Source: a virus. Taken from it: 53,085 nt of DNA. Location: positions 1 through 53,085 of IMG/VR virus record IMGVR_UViG_3300036790_000232, one strand, 5' to 3'. A model generated the notes under the pieces. It saw only the letters and a program-made list of their open reading frames with translations. It ran no database searches and was not told the DNA's origin. Position numbers and translations under genes: made by a program. The first letter of the stretch is position 1; every line of letters begins with the position of its first letter. This document shows positions 1 through 7,540 of the stretch, piece after piece.

Positions 1-99
1 CCGCCGCCCTCCGCAAGGGCCGCGAGGACGCCGAGCGCGCCATGGAGATCTACCGCGACTGCACCGAGTCGGGCATCTGGCCCGGCTACAGCCCGGAGA
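1..99. repeat. 99-bp terminal direct repeat, left copy
   Basis: These 99 bases are identical to the last 99 of the window (52987-53085). The reading frame of the exonuclease gene continues perfectly across the join, so the molecule is circular or circularly permuted. The length of 99 is also a common assembly k-mer, so the repeat is more likely an assembly overlap than a biological terminal redundancy. Confidence 0.95.
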
Positions 100-143
100 T
101 CGAGCTGCTTGACCTGCCCTACTGGGCCTACCGAGAGGACTGA
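1..143 (+). CDS. PD-(D/E)XK exonuclease, C-terminal end (5' part at 52272-53085)
   Basis: The reading frame begins at base 3 with no start codon and ends at TGA 141-143. It is the 3' end of the nuclease gene that starts at 52272. Joined across the circular junction with the 99-base overlap counted once, the protein is 285 residues. This end holds only the C-terminal tail; the catalytic residues lie in the other part. The possible single-strand annealing protein starts 8 bases downstream, as in two-component phage recombination systems. Confidence 0.85.
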   Translation, partial: AALRKGREDAERAMEIYRDCTESGIWPGYSPEIELLDLPYWAYRED

Positions 144-151
144 CTTTACCG

Positions 152-1315
152 ATGTCTAGTGGAGTAGTAGAGCTGCGCCCCGTCGCGACACCGCGCGTCG
201 GGCAGGCCACGGCCGTCGAGCAGAGCCGCGCCGTGGCCGAGGTCCAGGCGGCCGTCATCGTCGCCCAGCAGTGCCCCCGGTCGGTGCCCGCCGCCATCGT
301 CGCGATGGAAGAGGCGTGCGCCCAGGTCGAGCTGGCCGCCCGCGCGTTCTTCAGCTACCCGCGCGCCGGCGAGACCGTGAACGGGCCGTCCGTGCACCTC
401 GCCCGCGAGCTGGCCCGCTGCTGGGGGAACATCCAGCACGGCATCACCGAGCTGGCCCGCGACGACATGCGCGGCGAGTCCGAGATGCAGGCGTGGGCGT
501 GGGACGTCCAGACCAACACCCGCTCGTCGAACACCTTCCTCGTGCCGCACAAGCGGGACACGAAGAAGGGCGTCAAGGACCTCACCGACATGAGGGACAT
601 CTACGAGAACAACGCCAACAACGGGGCCAGGCGGCTCCGTGAGGCGATCTTCTCGGTGCTGCCCGCCTGGTACTCGGCACGCGCCCAGAACCTCTGCCAG
701 CAGACGATCGAGAGCGGCGGCGGCAGGCCGCTGGCCGTGCGGATCGCCGACGCGCTGAAGGCGTTCGAGCGGTACCGGGTGTCACCCGCGCGGATGGCCG
801 CGAAGTTCGGCCACGACGGCATCGACGAGCTGACCGCCTCCGACGTCGCGCAGCTCGGCGTCATCTACGACTCGCTGAAGCAGGGGACCGTCACGGTCGA
901 CGACGAGTTCCCGGCGGAGCCGGACCGGATCACCCCCGACAGCCTCGCGCCCCCCAAGAACGCCTCGCCCGCGGGCACGGAGATCCACCCCGGCTCCGTT
1001 CCGTCCGCCGCCCCCAGTGCGGACGTGCCGCCGCCCGCGGGCGAGGCCCACCGCAAGCCGCAGCAGGCCAGCAGCGGCCAGGTCGGCCTGATCCGGAAGA
1101 AGTTCACGGAGCTGTACCCCGGCGAGGAGACGCCGGCCGACCGCGATCAGCGGCTGGAGCAGACGGCGCAGCTCGCCAAGCTCGACGGGCCGCTCGGCAC
1201 CACGAACGACCTGACCGCCGAGCAGGCCGCGCGGGTGCGGCTGGCGCTCGACAAGGTGAAGACCGCTGCCGAGCTGGAGGCGCTGCTGGCGGACGGGACG
1301 GTGCCCGGTGAGTGA
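152..1315 (+). CDS. Putative single-strand annealing/recombination protein
   Basis: This 387-residue protein is encoded directly after the PD-(D/E)XK exonuclease, where RecT/Erf-type annealing proteins usually sit. Residues of about 65-200 hold the conserved-looking core, including FFSYPRAG, GPSVHLARELA and an AIFSVLPAW segment; this resembles a family of phage proteins I associate with single-strand annealing. Residues 255-310 are Pro/Ala-rich, and a helical C-terminal part (about 315-387) follows. It would pair with the exonuclease in recombination of phage DNA. The family is assigned from memory of similar proteins plus context, so the precise superfamily (RecT, Erf or another) is uncertain. 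Confidence 0.6.
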   Translation: MSSGVVELRPVATPRVGQATAVEQSRAVAEVQAAVIVAQQCPRSVPAAIVAMEEACAQVELAARAFFSYPRAGETVNGPSVHLARELARCWGNIQHGITELARDDMRGESEMQAWAWDVQTNTRSSNTFLVPHKRDTKKGVKDLTDMRDIYENNANNGARRLREAIFSVLPAWYSARAQNLCQQTIESGGGRPLAVRIADALKAFERYRVSPARMAAKFGHDGIDELTASDVAQLGVIYDSLKQGTVTVDDEFPAEPDRITPDSLAPPKNASPAGTEIHPGSVPSAAPSADVPPPAGEAHRKPQQASSGQVGLIRKKFTELYPGEETPADRDQRLEQTAQLAKLDGPLGTTNDLTAEQAARVRLALDKVKTAAELEALLADGTVPGE

Positions 1316-1484
1316 CCTTCCCGTCTACCCCTACGGCAGCCCGGAATGGTGGCGGCAGCTCGCCGACGGGCTTGAGCGGCTCGCGGCCACCTACGGCAGG
1401 CGCAGCCCGTGGAGGCTTGCCTGCGGCCGGGCGGCCCGGATGTGCCGACGCCGCGCCGGACGGGGTGAGCCCGGTGGCGAGTAG
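1308..1484 (+). CDS. Small basic hypothetical protein
   Basis: A 58-residue ORF whose GTG start overlaps the end of the annealing-protein gene by 8 bases, indicating translational coupling. It begins VSDLPVYPYGSPEWWRQLADG and has an arginine-rich C-terminus. No family is recognised. Support comes from position, overlap and GC-rich third codon positions. Confidence 0.5.
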   Translation: MSDLPVYPYGSPEWWRQLADGLERLAATYGRRSPWRLACGRAARMCRRRAGRGEPGGE

Positions 1485-1668
1485 CGAAGTCCTGCTCGGC
1501 ACCGTCCTCGACGCCGACGCCGACCCGGTCCACGTGTACGCCGACGCGGACGGCGTCGTCGTCCTGCGCTGGGAGCACGGCACCGACATGGTGCTCGGCC
1601 GCACCGCCCGCGACAAGCTGCGCGAGATGCTCGACCGCGCCGCGATGCCGGGGCAGGTGAGCGGCTGA
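1465..1668 (+). CDS. Hypothetical protein, 67 residues
   Basis: The start is taken as GTG 1465, with GTG 1474 as alternative; the frame is open further upstream but that part overlaps the preceding gene. The product (SSEVLLGTVLDADADPVHVY...) is acidic and looks like a small beta-rich domain followed by a helix. Its stop overlaps the next start in a TGATG junction. No family is recognised. Confidence 0.55.
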   Translation: MSPVASSEVLLGTVLDADADPVHVYADADGVVVLRWEHGTDMVLGRTARDKLREMLDRAAMPGQVSG

Positions 1669-1817
1669 TGGGTGAGCGCAGCGGCAGGCCGCCGTGGTGG
1701 CGCTGGTACGAGCCGCCGCGATGGTTCCCAGCGTGGCTGCACGTGCGCACCTGCACGTTCTGCCGGGGCATCGTCCGGCACCGCCGCGAGCAGGCGCGGG
1801 AGGCGAGCCGTGGCTGA
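1668..1817 (+). CDS. Small Trp/Arg-rich CxxC protein
   Basis: A 49-residue ORF starting at ATG 1668 inside the TGATG junction with the upstream gene. It is rich in Trp and Arg (PPWWRWYEPPRWFPAW) and has one CTFC motif. The single CxxC could bind metal only as a dimer or with other ligands. Function unknown. Confidence 0.5.
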   Translation: MGERSGRPPWWRWYEPPRWFPAWLHVRTCTFCRGIVRHRREQAREASRG

Positions 1818-2190
1818 GCCCGTCAACGGTCGCAGCCAGTACCGGCGCGGCGTCCGCTTCGAGCACACCACCCTCTACGACCTGCGCAGCAACGGCTACT
1901 ACGCCCAGCGCACGCCCGGCTCGCGCGGCGTCGCCGACGTCATCGCCGTCAGGCGCGGCCAGGTGCTGCTCGTGCAGTGCAAGATCTCCGGCAGCCTCGC
2001 GCCCGAGCCGTGGAACGACCTGTACGACGCCGCCCTGGATTGCGGGGCGGTGCCCGTCATGGCCGAGAAGGACGCGCCCGGCAGCCTGCGGTACTGGCGG
2101 CTGGAGCGGCGCAAGGACGGCCACGGCGGACGGCAGCCGAAGGTGCTGTTCCTGCTCGGCGAGGCCGCAGCCGCGCAATCAGGTGCCTAA
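1810..2190 (+). CDS. Holliday-junction-resolvase-like PD-(D/E)XK nuclease
   Basis: The 126-residue product has the short Hjc/VRR-type nuclease layout: YRRGVRFEH with a candidate catalytic Glu18, a TPGSRGVADVIA loop carrying Asp43, then the strand VLLVQCK with Gln56 and Lys58. The usual E-x-K is Q-x-K here, a variant also tolerated in other members of the fold. GTG 1810 is chosen because it overlaps the preceding stop by 8 bases and the conserved region begins just after it. Next to exonuclease, annealing and replication genes, it probably resolves branched DNA during phage recombination or before packaging. Confidence 0.75.
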   Translation: MAEPVNGRSQYRRGVRFEHTTLYDLRSNGYYAQRTPGSRGVADVIAVRRGQVLLVQCKISGSLAPEPWNDLYDAALDCGAVPVMAEKDAPGSLRYWRLERRKDGHGGRQPKVLFLLGEAAAAQSGA

Positions 2191-2224
2191 TCACCCGTAG
2201 TCATTACGCCAGTCAGGAGAAATC

Positions 2225-2551
2225 ATGATCGAGAGCACCACAGGCGAGATAGCGCCGTTCGCGGACGTCCTCGCCTCCATCAACCGGGGCGCGCTCGCCG
2301 ACGAGGCCGCCGCCCTGCTCGCCAACCTCGTGCAAGAGGTCAGCCACATCGGCCGCAAGGGCAGCCTCACCCTGACCATCGAGGTCGCCCCGTTCACCGG
2401 CGGCGGCGACACCATCCGCCTGTCCGGCAAGGCCGCCGTCAGGGCACCCGCCCGCGACCCGCACGCCGGGGTCTTCTTCTACGACGAGGCGGGCGCGCTG
2501 ACCCGCAACGACCCGCGCCACAGCACCCTCTTCGACGACGCCAAGGACTGA
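2225..2551 (+). CDS. Conserved-looking phage hypothetical protein
   Basis: 108 residues, ATG 2225 preceded by a good ribosome binding site (AGGAGAAATC). The middle contains helix ALADEAAALLANLVQEV, then a beta segment (GSLTLTIEVAPF) and an acidic end. It sits 4 bases before the DUF2303 gene, and I recall similar small proteins beside DUF2303 in actinophages. It may act with that protein; no enzymatic motif is visible. Confidence 0.65.
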   Translation: MIESTTGEIAPFADVLASINRGALADEAAALLANLVQEVSHIGRKGSLTLTIEVAPFTGGGDTIRLSGKAAVRAPARDPHAGVFFYDEAGALTRNDPRHSTLFDDAKD

Positions 2552-2555
2552 GACC

Positions 2556-3383
2556 GTGACCGAGCACACCGACACCGCCGCCGTCGTCCGCGACCTCGCT
2601 TACACCGCCAGCGACCCGAGCGAGCTGGAGCCCGGCAAGGTCTACGGCTGGCTGACCAACGGCCAGGTCCACAAGATCGACCTCACCGCCGACGAGTACC
2701 GCGAGTACCCGCTGCGCAAGCGCGGCACCGTGACCGTGCGGAACGTCGCCAGCTTCGCCCACTACTACGCCAAGCACTCCAGCGGCTTCTCCGAGGTCTT
2801 CGCCGACCTCGACGCGGGCACGTTCACCGCCGTGCTGGACGCCCACGGCCCCGAGGGCGAGGACGTGGCATGGCAGCAGCACCGCCTCGTCCTCCAGCTC
2901 CAGCAGACGCTCCCGTGGCGCACCTGGCTCGCCAACGACCGGGCCATGATGCCCCAGCAGGCGTTCGCCGAGTTCCTCGAGGACAACGCCCGCGACGTCA
3001 CCGGCAAGCGCGTCACCGCCGCCGACCTGCTTGAGGTCGCCCAGCACTTCCAGGCGCACACCAAGGTCAACTTCACCCAGGGGCAGCGGCTCGCCACCGG
3101 CCAGACGCAGCTCACCTACGTGGAAGAGGTCGACGCCAAGGCAGGCCAGCGCGGCACGGTCGAGATCCCGGCCGAGTTCGACCTGGCCATCCTGCCCTAC
3201 GAGGACTGCGCGCCGAAGGTGATGGCCGCCCGCTTCCGCTACCGGCTGGCCAACGGGGAACTCAAGCTGGGCTATTTCCTTAACGACCCCGCCCGCACCG
3301 CACGGGAGGCGTGCGACGAGATCGCCGCCAAGCTCGCCGAGGCGTGCAGCGTCACCGTCATGCACGGCCAGCCGGCAAGGTAA
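2556..3383 (+). CDS. DUF2303 family protein (YfdQ-like)
   Basis: 275 residues from GTG 2556. The pattern VRNVASFAHYYAKHSSGFSEVFADLD, then TFTAVLDAHG and DHR/QQHRLVLQLQQT-like segments, is characteristic of DUF2303, a phage family found in early/recombination regions. The biochemical role of the family is unknown. The C-terminal half carries a long beta segment (FDLAILPYEDCAPKVMAARF). A strong hairpin directly follows the stop. Confidence 0.8.
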   Translation: MTEHTDTAAVVRDLAYTASDPSELEPGKVYGWLTNGQVHKIDLTADEYREYPLRKRGTVTVRNVASFAHYYAKHSSGFSEVFADLDAGTFTAVLDAHGPEGEDVAWQQHRLVLQLQQTLPWRTWLANDRAMMPQQAFAEFLEDNARDVTGKRVTAADLLEVAQHFQAHTKVNFTQGQRLATGQTQLTYVEEVDAKAGQRGTVEIPAEFDLAILPYEDCAPKVMAARFRYRLANGELKLGYFLNDPARTAREACDEIAAKLAEACSVTVMHGQPAR

Positions 3384-3396
3384 CGAGGCCCCGCCA

Positions 3397-3422
3397 GGCG
3401 GCACGGCTCCGGCTGTGCCGCC
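3397..3422 (+). terminator. Hairpin after DUF2303 gene
   Basis: GGCGGCAC (3397-3404) pairs perfectly with GTGCCGCC (3415-3422) around a 10-base loop. It lies 13 bases after the DUF2303 stop and 33 before the initiator-like gene. There is no U-tract, as usual in actinobacteria. It would separate the recombination genes from the replication genes. Confidence 0.6.
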
Positions 3423-3455
3423 TTGCCCGTCCACGGGAGACAAGGAAATACGTGA

Positions 3456-4295
3456 ATGGCAGTGGGCGCGGCGAAATGGATATGGGAGAACTCGCGCGCC
3501 TCGAACGGCTCACTGATTGTGCTGCTTGCAATTGCCGATGAATGCGGAGAGGGGGAATTCACGGAGATGAGCGTGGCCCAGCTAATGGTCAAGTGCCGCC
3601 TTTCAGATAAGGGCGTGCGGCGTTCCGTCGAGGCCCTGGAAGCGCTCGGGGAGCTGTCCGTGGAGCCCCGGCCGGGCGGCATCAGCCGGTACGCGCCGAC
3701 GCTGACCCCGGTCATTTTGACCGGACCCACCCCGGTCATTTTGACCGGACCCCCGGCTGACCCCGGTCAAAATGACCGGACCCCTACCCCGGTCATTTTG
3801 ACCGGACCCCCGGAGGAACCGCAGGTCAACGGAACCCCGGTCAAAATGACCGGGGTGGAAATCTCCGACATTCTTTTGACTGTTACAGGTAGTTCTCTGG
3901 TGGAGGTTAAAGAGACGCCGGCAAAGCCGCCGACGTCTCCTGACCGCCCCGACGTCGAGCGACTCTGCACCCGCCTCGCCGACCGCGTCGAAGCCAACGG
4001 CAGCAAGCGCCCCGTTGTCAGCAGGAAATGGCGCGACGCCGCCCGGCTGCTAATCGACAAAGACGGGCGCACCGAGGAACAAGTTGCCGCATGCATCGAC
4101 TGGTGCCAGGCCGATGAATTCTGGCGCGGCAACGTCATGTCAATGCCGACCCTCAGAGAGAAATACGACCGGCTAAGGCTCGACGCGCTTCGCAAGCTGA
4201 AAGCCCAGAAGCGGAATTCACGCCAGCCCGACGAAGCCGATCAGCAAGAAGCACTAGAGATCGCCCGGAAGCTCGACGCCATGGAGGCAATGTGA
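3456..4295 (+). CDS. Winged-helix replication initiator-like protein with internal origin repeats
   Basis: 279 residues from ATG 3456. Residues 1-75 resemble the helix-turn-helix domain of phage replication proteins (WIWENSRASNGSLIVLLAIADECG... MSVAQLMVKCRLSDKGVRRSVEALEALGEL). Residues of about 80-135 are a Pro/Thr-rich linker encoded by five palindromes; the peptides PVILTG and PVKMTG are by-products. The C-terminal domain (about 160-270) is helical and ends in a basic, charged helix. By analogy with lambda O, whose gene contains the origin iterons, this protein probably binds the repeats in its own gene and recruits the helicase. The next gene overlaps by 4 bases and may encode the helicase loader. 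Confidence 0.65.
   Translation: MAVGAAKWIWENSRASNGSLIVLLAIADECGEGEFTEMSVAQLMVKCRLSDKGVRRSVEALEALGELSVEPRPGGISRYAPTLTPVILTGPTPVILTGPPADPGQNDRTPTPVILTGPPEEPQVNGTPVKMTGVEISDILLTVTGSSLVEVKETPAKPPTSPDRPDVERLCTRLADRVEANGSKRPVVSRKWRDAARLLIDKDGRTEEQVAACIDWCQADEFWRGNVMSMPTLREKYDRLRLDALRKLKAQKRNSRQPDEADQQEALEIARKLDAMEAM
3708..3853 (+). repeat. Five palindromic iterons, probable replication origin
   Basis: The 17-base element CCGGTCATTTTGACCGG or its complement occurs at 3708-3724, 3732-3748, 3763-3779 (complement), 3789-3805 and 3837-3853 (complement). Each has 7-base perfect arms (CCGGTCA/TGACCGG) around an AT-only centre. Spacing is 24, 31, 26 and 48 bases. All copies are exact, whereas the coding frame between them varies, which points to selection on DNA rather than protein. 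The run lies inside an initiator-like gene, the arrangement of lambda-type origins. Confidence 0.8.
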
Positions 4296-4702
4296 CCCGC
4301 GAGGAATGCGTGAAGCTGGCCGCCTACGTCGGCGACCTGTGCCCGCAGCAGCGCATCGGCAAGGCGACCGGCCTCGTCTGGCACGACGTGCTCGGCCACC
4401 TGGACTACGCCGAGTGCCGCCAGGCCGCCGCACTGGTCGCCGGGCGTCAGCCGTTCGTCGCGCCGTCCGAGATCATCGCCGAGATCGCCGACGCCCGCAG
4501 CTCCGAGCAGCCGCACAGCGAAGCCTGCCGGGGCAGCGACTGCCGCAACTGCCGTTACCGCTGGTGCATGTGCGTCTGCCACCCGCGCGCCGTCCGGACA
4601 CTGGCAGGTCCCAGGCCGAAGCCGGCCGCACCTGAGCTGTCGGCCGGACCCAAGCGGTTCGACCCTGGCCAGCTCGCCATCGGCCGGTCACTTGACGAGT
4701 GA
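4292..4702 (+). CDS. Possible helicase-loader-like protein with Cys-rich tail
   Basis: 136 residues; GTG 4292 overlaps the initiator-like gene by 4 bases. Residues 1-70 (MTREECVKLAAYVGDLCPQQ... ATGLVWHDVLGHLDYAECRQAA) resemble the small helical domain of phage G39P-type helicase loaders/inhibitors that follow initiator genes. Residues of about 76-100 contain seven Cys and two His in a tight cluster (CRGSDCRNC..CMCVCH), likely a zinc site. Position supports a role in helicase recruitment; the family call is tentative. Confidence 0.5.
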   Translation: MTREECVKLAAYVGDLCPQQRIGKATGLVWHDVLGHLDYAECRQAAALVAGRQPFVAPSEIIAEIADARSSEQPHSEACRGSDCRNCRYRWCMCVCHPRAVRTLAGPRPKPAAPELSAGPKRFDPGQLAIGRSLDE

Positions 4703-4917
4703 TCATCGGCCCCTGCTGGCGGTGCGAGCAGCCCGGCCACGTCGCCGCCGAGTGCCAGCCAGCGCCCGCCGAAACCCGCCAGGAACTCGGCCAGCGAATC
4801 AGCCGGTACCTCGAACGGTGGGACGCCGGGTACGGCGTCATAACCACCGCGCAGAAAACGAAATGGATAAAGGACGAAATACGGATGTTCCCCAACGGAA
4901 AGGAAAAAGCGAAATGA
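4699..4917 (+). CDS. CCHC zinc-knuckle protein
   Basis: 72 residues from GTG 4699, overlapping the previous gene by 4 bases. The N-terminus contains CWRCEQPGHVAAEC, a textbook C-X2-C-X4-H-X4-C zinc knuckle, which in other proteins binds single-stranded nucleic acid. The rest is helical and charged with a basic end. Its place behind initiator and loader-like genes suggests an accessory nucleic-acid-binding role in replication. Confidence 0.6.
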   Translation: MIIGPCWRCEQPGHVAAECQPAPAETRQELGQRISRYLERWDAGYGVITTAQKTKWIKDEIRMFPNGKEKAK

Positions 4918-5291
4918 GCGACCTGGAATGCAAGACCTGCGACACGAATACCGCGGAGCCGGCAGCGCCGAAGGTGATCGTCGTCACCGAGGCACCCGTC
5001 GGCGAGCGTGCGCCGCTCGAGCGGCGGTACCTGGCTGATGCCGAGGAAGGCGCGGACTACGGCTACCTGCACCTCGTGCGTGACGGCCGCCAGATCGCCC
5101 GCTACCAGCCGATGGCGTGGCTGTCGGTGCGCGATGACGGCGCGCTCGTTCCCGACGTGACCCTGCGCAAGCTCGGCCTCGCGATGCAGGCGCTCCGGGA
5201 GATCGGGGCGACCGTCCTGGAGGCCGACGACAAGCGCCGCGTTCCCGTCAGGATCGCCCGCGACGCGCAGATCGCGGACGTGGACCTGTGA
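4914..5291 (+). CDS. Hypothetical protein with N-terminal CxxC
   Basis: 125 residues. ATG 4914 is chosen because it overlaps the upstream TGA in an ATGA junction and follows AAGGAAAAAGCG. The N-terminus has CKTCDT; the body (YLADAEEGADYGYLHLVRDGRQIARYQPM) looks like a small beta-rich fold followed by a helix. Function unknown. Confidence 0.6.
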   Translation: MSDLECKTCDTNTAEPAAPKVIVVTEAPVGERAPLERRYLADAEEGADYGYLHLVRDGRQIARYQPMAWLSVRDDGALVPDVTLRKLGLAMQALREIGATVLEADDKRRVPVRIARDAQIADVDL

Positions 5292-5830
5292 CCGCGACGC
5301 CAGGGCAGGCGGCGCGCGAGCCTGACCCGTGGCGGGACGACCTGAGGGTAGAGCAAGCAGCGCAGGCGGCCTCGCCCCTGCTGTGCGACAACCGGGAGGT
5401 GATGGACGGACTGATGGCGGCGATGGGCAATCCCGAAAGGTTCGTGCCCCGTGCGCCGATGGAGTCGTACTCGTCCTGGCAGCGCCGCGCGATCGTGGAG
5501 CACATCGCCCCGCTGATCATCGCGCACGCCGCCGCGCAGGAGCCGCACGCGGCGCCCGGCCTGCGGGCAGCCCTGGTCGACGCCATGCTGCGCTGGTCCG
5601 GACGCGACGCCTTCGACCAGTGCGCGAGCGATCTGGCCCGGATCCTCGACCAGCACCCGGAGCCGCAGCCCGCGCCCGAGCTGGCCGCCGCGATGCGCGA
5701 GAGCCGCCTGCGGGCCGAGGTCATCACCGAGATCCTCGACGCGTTCAGCCCGTCCGGCAGCGGCCACACCGCCCGCGTCGGCATGGTCCAGATCGCCAAG
5801 TGGCGCACCCGCGCCGGGCTCACGTCATGA
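5288..5830 (+). CDS. Hypothetical helical protein, 180 residues
   Basis: GTG 5288 overlaps the upstream gene by 4 bases. The protein is mostly helical with few Cys and no recognisable catalytic motif. It contains the motif ERFVPRAPMESYSSWQRRAIVEHIAP. Its end overlaps the next gene by 4 bases, making it part of a coupled chain. Confidence 0.55.
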   Translation: MTATPGQAAREPDPWRDDLRVEQAAQAASPLLCDNREVMDGLMAAMGNPERFVPRAPMESYSSWQRRAIVEHIAPLIIAHAAAQEPHAAPGLRAALVDAMLRWSGRDAFDQCASDLARILDQHPEPQPAPELAAAMRESRLRAEVITEILDAFSPSGSGHTARVGMVQIAKWRTRAGLTS

Positions 5831-6081
5831 CGCCGGGGGTCGACCCGTCCATCGCCGACGCGATCGTGGAAGCGATCGAGCCGCTGATCCGCGCCGCCGA
5901 CGCCGAGCAGGTCCGCCTCGCCCGCGAGGACCGCGACCAGCTCCGCAAGCGAATGCTCGACCTCGCCGCCGAGCTTGAGGACGAGGCGGCGAGCCTCAGC
6001 GCCACGGGCGTCACCAGGGGCAACCGCCTTCGCCATGAGACCGCCGCGAAGCTCCGCCGCGCAGCCGGGCCGCCGTCATGA
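5827..6081 (+). CDS. Small coiled-coil hypothetical protein
   Basis: 84 residues from ATG 5827 in a TCATGA overlap. Residues 20-60 form a charged heptad-like helix (EQVRLAREDRDQLRKRMLDL), so a short coiled coil is likely. Function unknown. Confidence 0.55.
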   Translation: MTPGVDPSIADAIVEAIEPLIRAADAEQVRLAREDRDQLRKRMLDLAAELEDEAASLSATGVTRGNRLRHETAAKLRRAAGPPS

Positions 6082-6155
6082 TCCGCCGCGCCCTGGCCGC
6101 CGTCCGCCGCCGCCTCGCCCGCAAGCCGGTTAGCGACATCCTGGAGGACTGGTGA
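6078..6155 (+). CDS. Tiny arginine-rich ORF, 25 residues
   Basis: ATG 6078 overlaps the upstream stop (ATGA) and its own stop overlaps the next GTG by 4 bases, so it sits in the coupled chain. The peptide is MIRRALAAVRRRLARKPVSD..., a basic amphipathic helix. It may be a real microprotein or a spacer that keeps ribosomes coupled. Confidence 0.35.
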   Translation: MIRRALAAVRRRLARKPVSDILEDW

Positions 6156-6472
6156 CGCCCCGCGACCTGCAAGCCGAGCAGGACCACGCCGAGTGGCTCG
6201 GCTGGGCTGAGGCCAACGGCTACGGCAACGAGTACGAGCGCGACTTCGGCTACGACGACATGCGCGACGCGTTCCGGGCTGGCATGCAGGGCGCCCGCGA
6301 CCTCGCGGCCGCGACCGCGGGCGGGGACGGAACGCTCCGCACCCGCGTCACGCGCCTCGCCGAGACCTGGGAAGGCAACCCGGAGCTGAGCACCGAAGGC
6401 GCGCTGCTGCGTGACCTCGCCGAGATCCTGCGCGACGAGCTGGCCCACGCCAGCGACGCGCCCGGCAAGTGA
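6152..6472 (+). CDS. Hypothetical acidic protein
   Basis: 106 residues from GTG 6152, overlapping the preceding tiny ORF by 4 bases. It begins with helix LQAEQDHAEWLGWAEANGYG and contains ERDFGYDDMRDAFRAGMQGARDLA. Acidic and probably helical; no family recognised. Confidence 0.55.
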   Translation: MTPRDLQAEQDHAEWLGWAEANGYGNEYERDFGYDDMRDAFRAGMQGARDLAAATAGGDGTLRTRVTRLAETWEGNPELSTEGALLRDLAEILRDELAHASDAPGK

Positions 6473-6552
6473 TACCAGCCATACCAGCCAGACCACACCG
6501 AAGGGCCCCGGCGGACCGTCCGCCCCGGCCGGAACCAACCGAAGGGAACCAC

Positions 6553-7470
6553 ATGAGGATCAAGGCAGCCGCCATCGCGGCCGTCATCGCGGCAGCGGCC
6601 GGAACGGCGGCCACCGCCGGGACCGCGCTAGCCGGCCCCGCGAACGTCACCGCGGTCACCCGCGTGACCGACAGGGCCGACTCGGGCAACGGCGGCACAT
6701 GGGCGTACGACGACCTCACCCGCACGCTGAACGTCGTCCGCGACCCGTCGCTCGACGCGGCAGCCCCCGCCGGCGACGTCGGCTACGACGCCACGGTCAC
6801 CGACAAGGGCACGTTCACCACCGTGGTCGGCGCGCTCTCGCCGAACCAGGCAGTGGCGGGCGTCAAGGTCGCGCACGCCGTCAAGGGCACCGTCACGGGC
6901 GGCATCAGCTACACCGTCTACGCGCCCGTCGCCGACGTCGCCGACGGCACCGTGCCAGCGACGGAGAACGACAACTTCGCCGCGACGCCGCTGGAGTCAA
7001 CGGGGAACTGGCCGCAGCAGGCGTTCGAGACGGCCACCGGCGTGACCGTCACCGAGGGCAGCACCTGGTCGTGGACCTACGGCACCGGCTGCGAGACCTG
7101 GACCGACAGCGCGGCGAACGGCGACGGCAACCAGGCCGCTGACGGCAACATCACGGGCAAGGCGTGCGCGGTGCCGGTCCTGTTCGGCGGGAAGCCCGTG
7201 TACGTCGCCCCGACCCGCGAGGAAGTGACCTACGAGCAGACGCTGCCCGGCTGGACCGAGTTCACCATCGTGGGCCCGGGTGCGATCAACGGCCACCGCG
7301 GGTGGGTTGACGGCGTCAAGGGGCTCAACGCCGGCTACTACTCCGGCCTGCTGCCGCTCCACGGCTACACGGTGCTGTACGTGCCGGTGACCGGACAGGG
7401 AAGCTCGCACCAGGTCCCCGGCACCCACGTGGGCATCGCGTACTTCGTGAGCGACACCGTCAACGCCTGA
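6553..7470 (+). CDS. Secreted protein with Sec signal peptide
   Basis: ATG 6553, preceded by GAAGGGA, is preferred over upstream in-frame codons because a clean signal peptide starts here: basic MRIK, a hydrophobic Ala-rich core, and a likely cleavage site after TALA (about residue 27). The mature part (about 278 residues) is beta-rich, with two Cys about 20 residues apart (GCETW...GKACAVP). I recognise no catalytic motif. It stands apart from the coupled genes and is followed by a strong hairpin, so it may be expressed separately, for example from the prophage. It could alter the host surface or act outside the cell. Confidence 0.65.
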   Translation: MRIKAAAIAAVIAAAAGTAATAGTALAGPANVTAVTRVTDRADSGNGGTWAYDDLTRTLNVVRDPSLDAAAPAGDVGYDATVTDKGTFTTVVGALSPNQAVAGVKVAHAVKGTVTGGISYTVYAPVADVADGTVPATENDNFAATPLESTGNWPQQAFETATGVTVTEGSTWSWTYGTGCETWTDSAANGDGNQAADGNITGKACAVPVLFGGKPVYVAPTREEVTYEQTLPGWTEFTIVGPGAINGHRGWVDGVKGLNAGYYSGLLPLHGYTVLYVPVTGQGSSHQVPGTHVGIAYFVSDTVNA

Positions 7471-7482
7471 TCCGCTACGGCA

Positions 7483-7523
7483 GCCGCCCGCAGCCTGTGC
7501 CCCGGCGCAGGCTGCGCGGCGGC
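7483..7523 (+). terminator. Strong hairpin after the secreted-protein gene
   Basis: GCAGCCTG (7490-7497) pairs with CAGGCTGC (7508-7515), and the stem extends outward through GCCGCC and GGCGGC with small bulges. It starts 13 bases after the stop codon. The sequence GGAAAGGAG directly after it is the ribosome binding site of the next gene, so read-through or reinitiation must supply that gene. Confidence 0.65.
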
Positions 7524-7540
7524 GGAAAGGAGAGCTGAGC

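Noticed and set aside
3708-3853. PVILTG/PVKMTG as a functional protein repeat
   Set aside because: The 17-base palindromes are exact in both orientations, so the DNA is what is conserved; the two peptide versions are just the two orientations translated.
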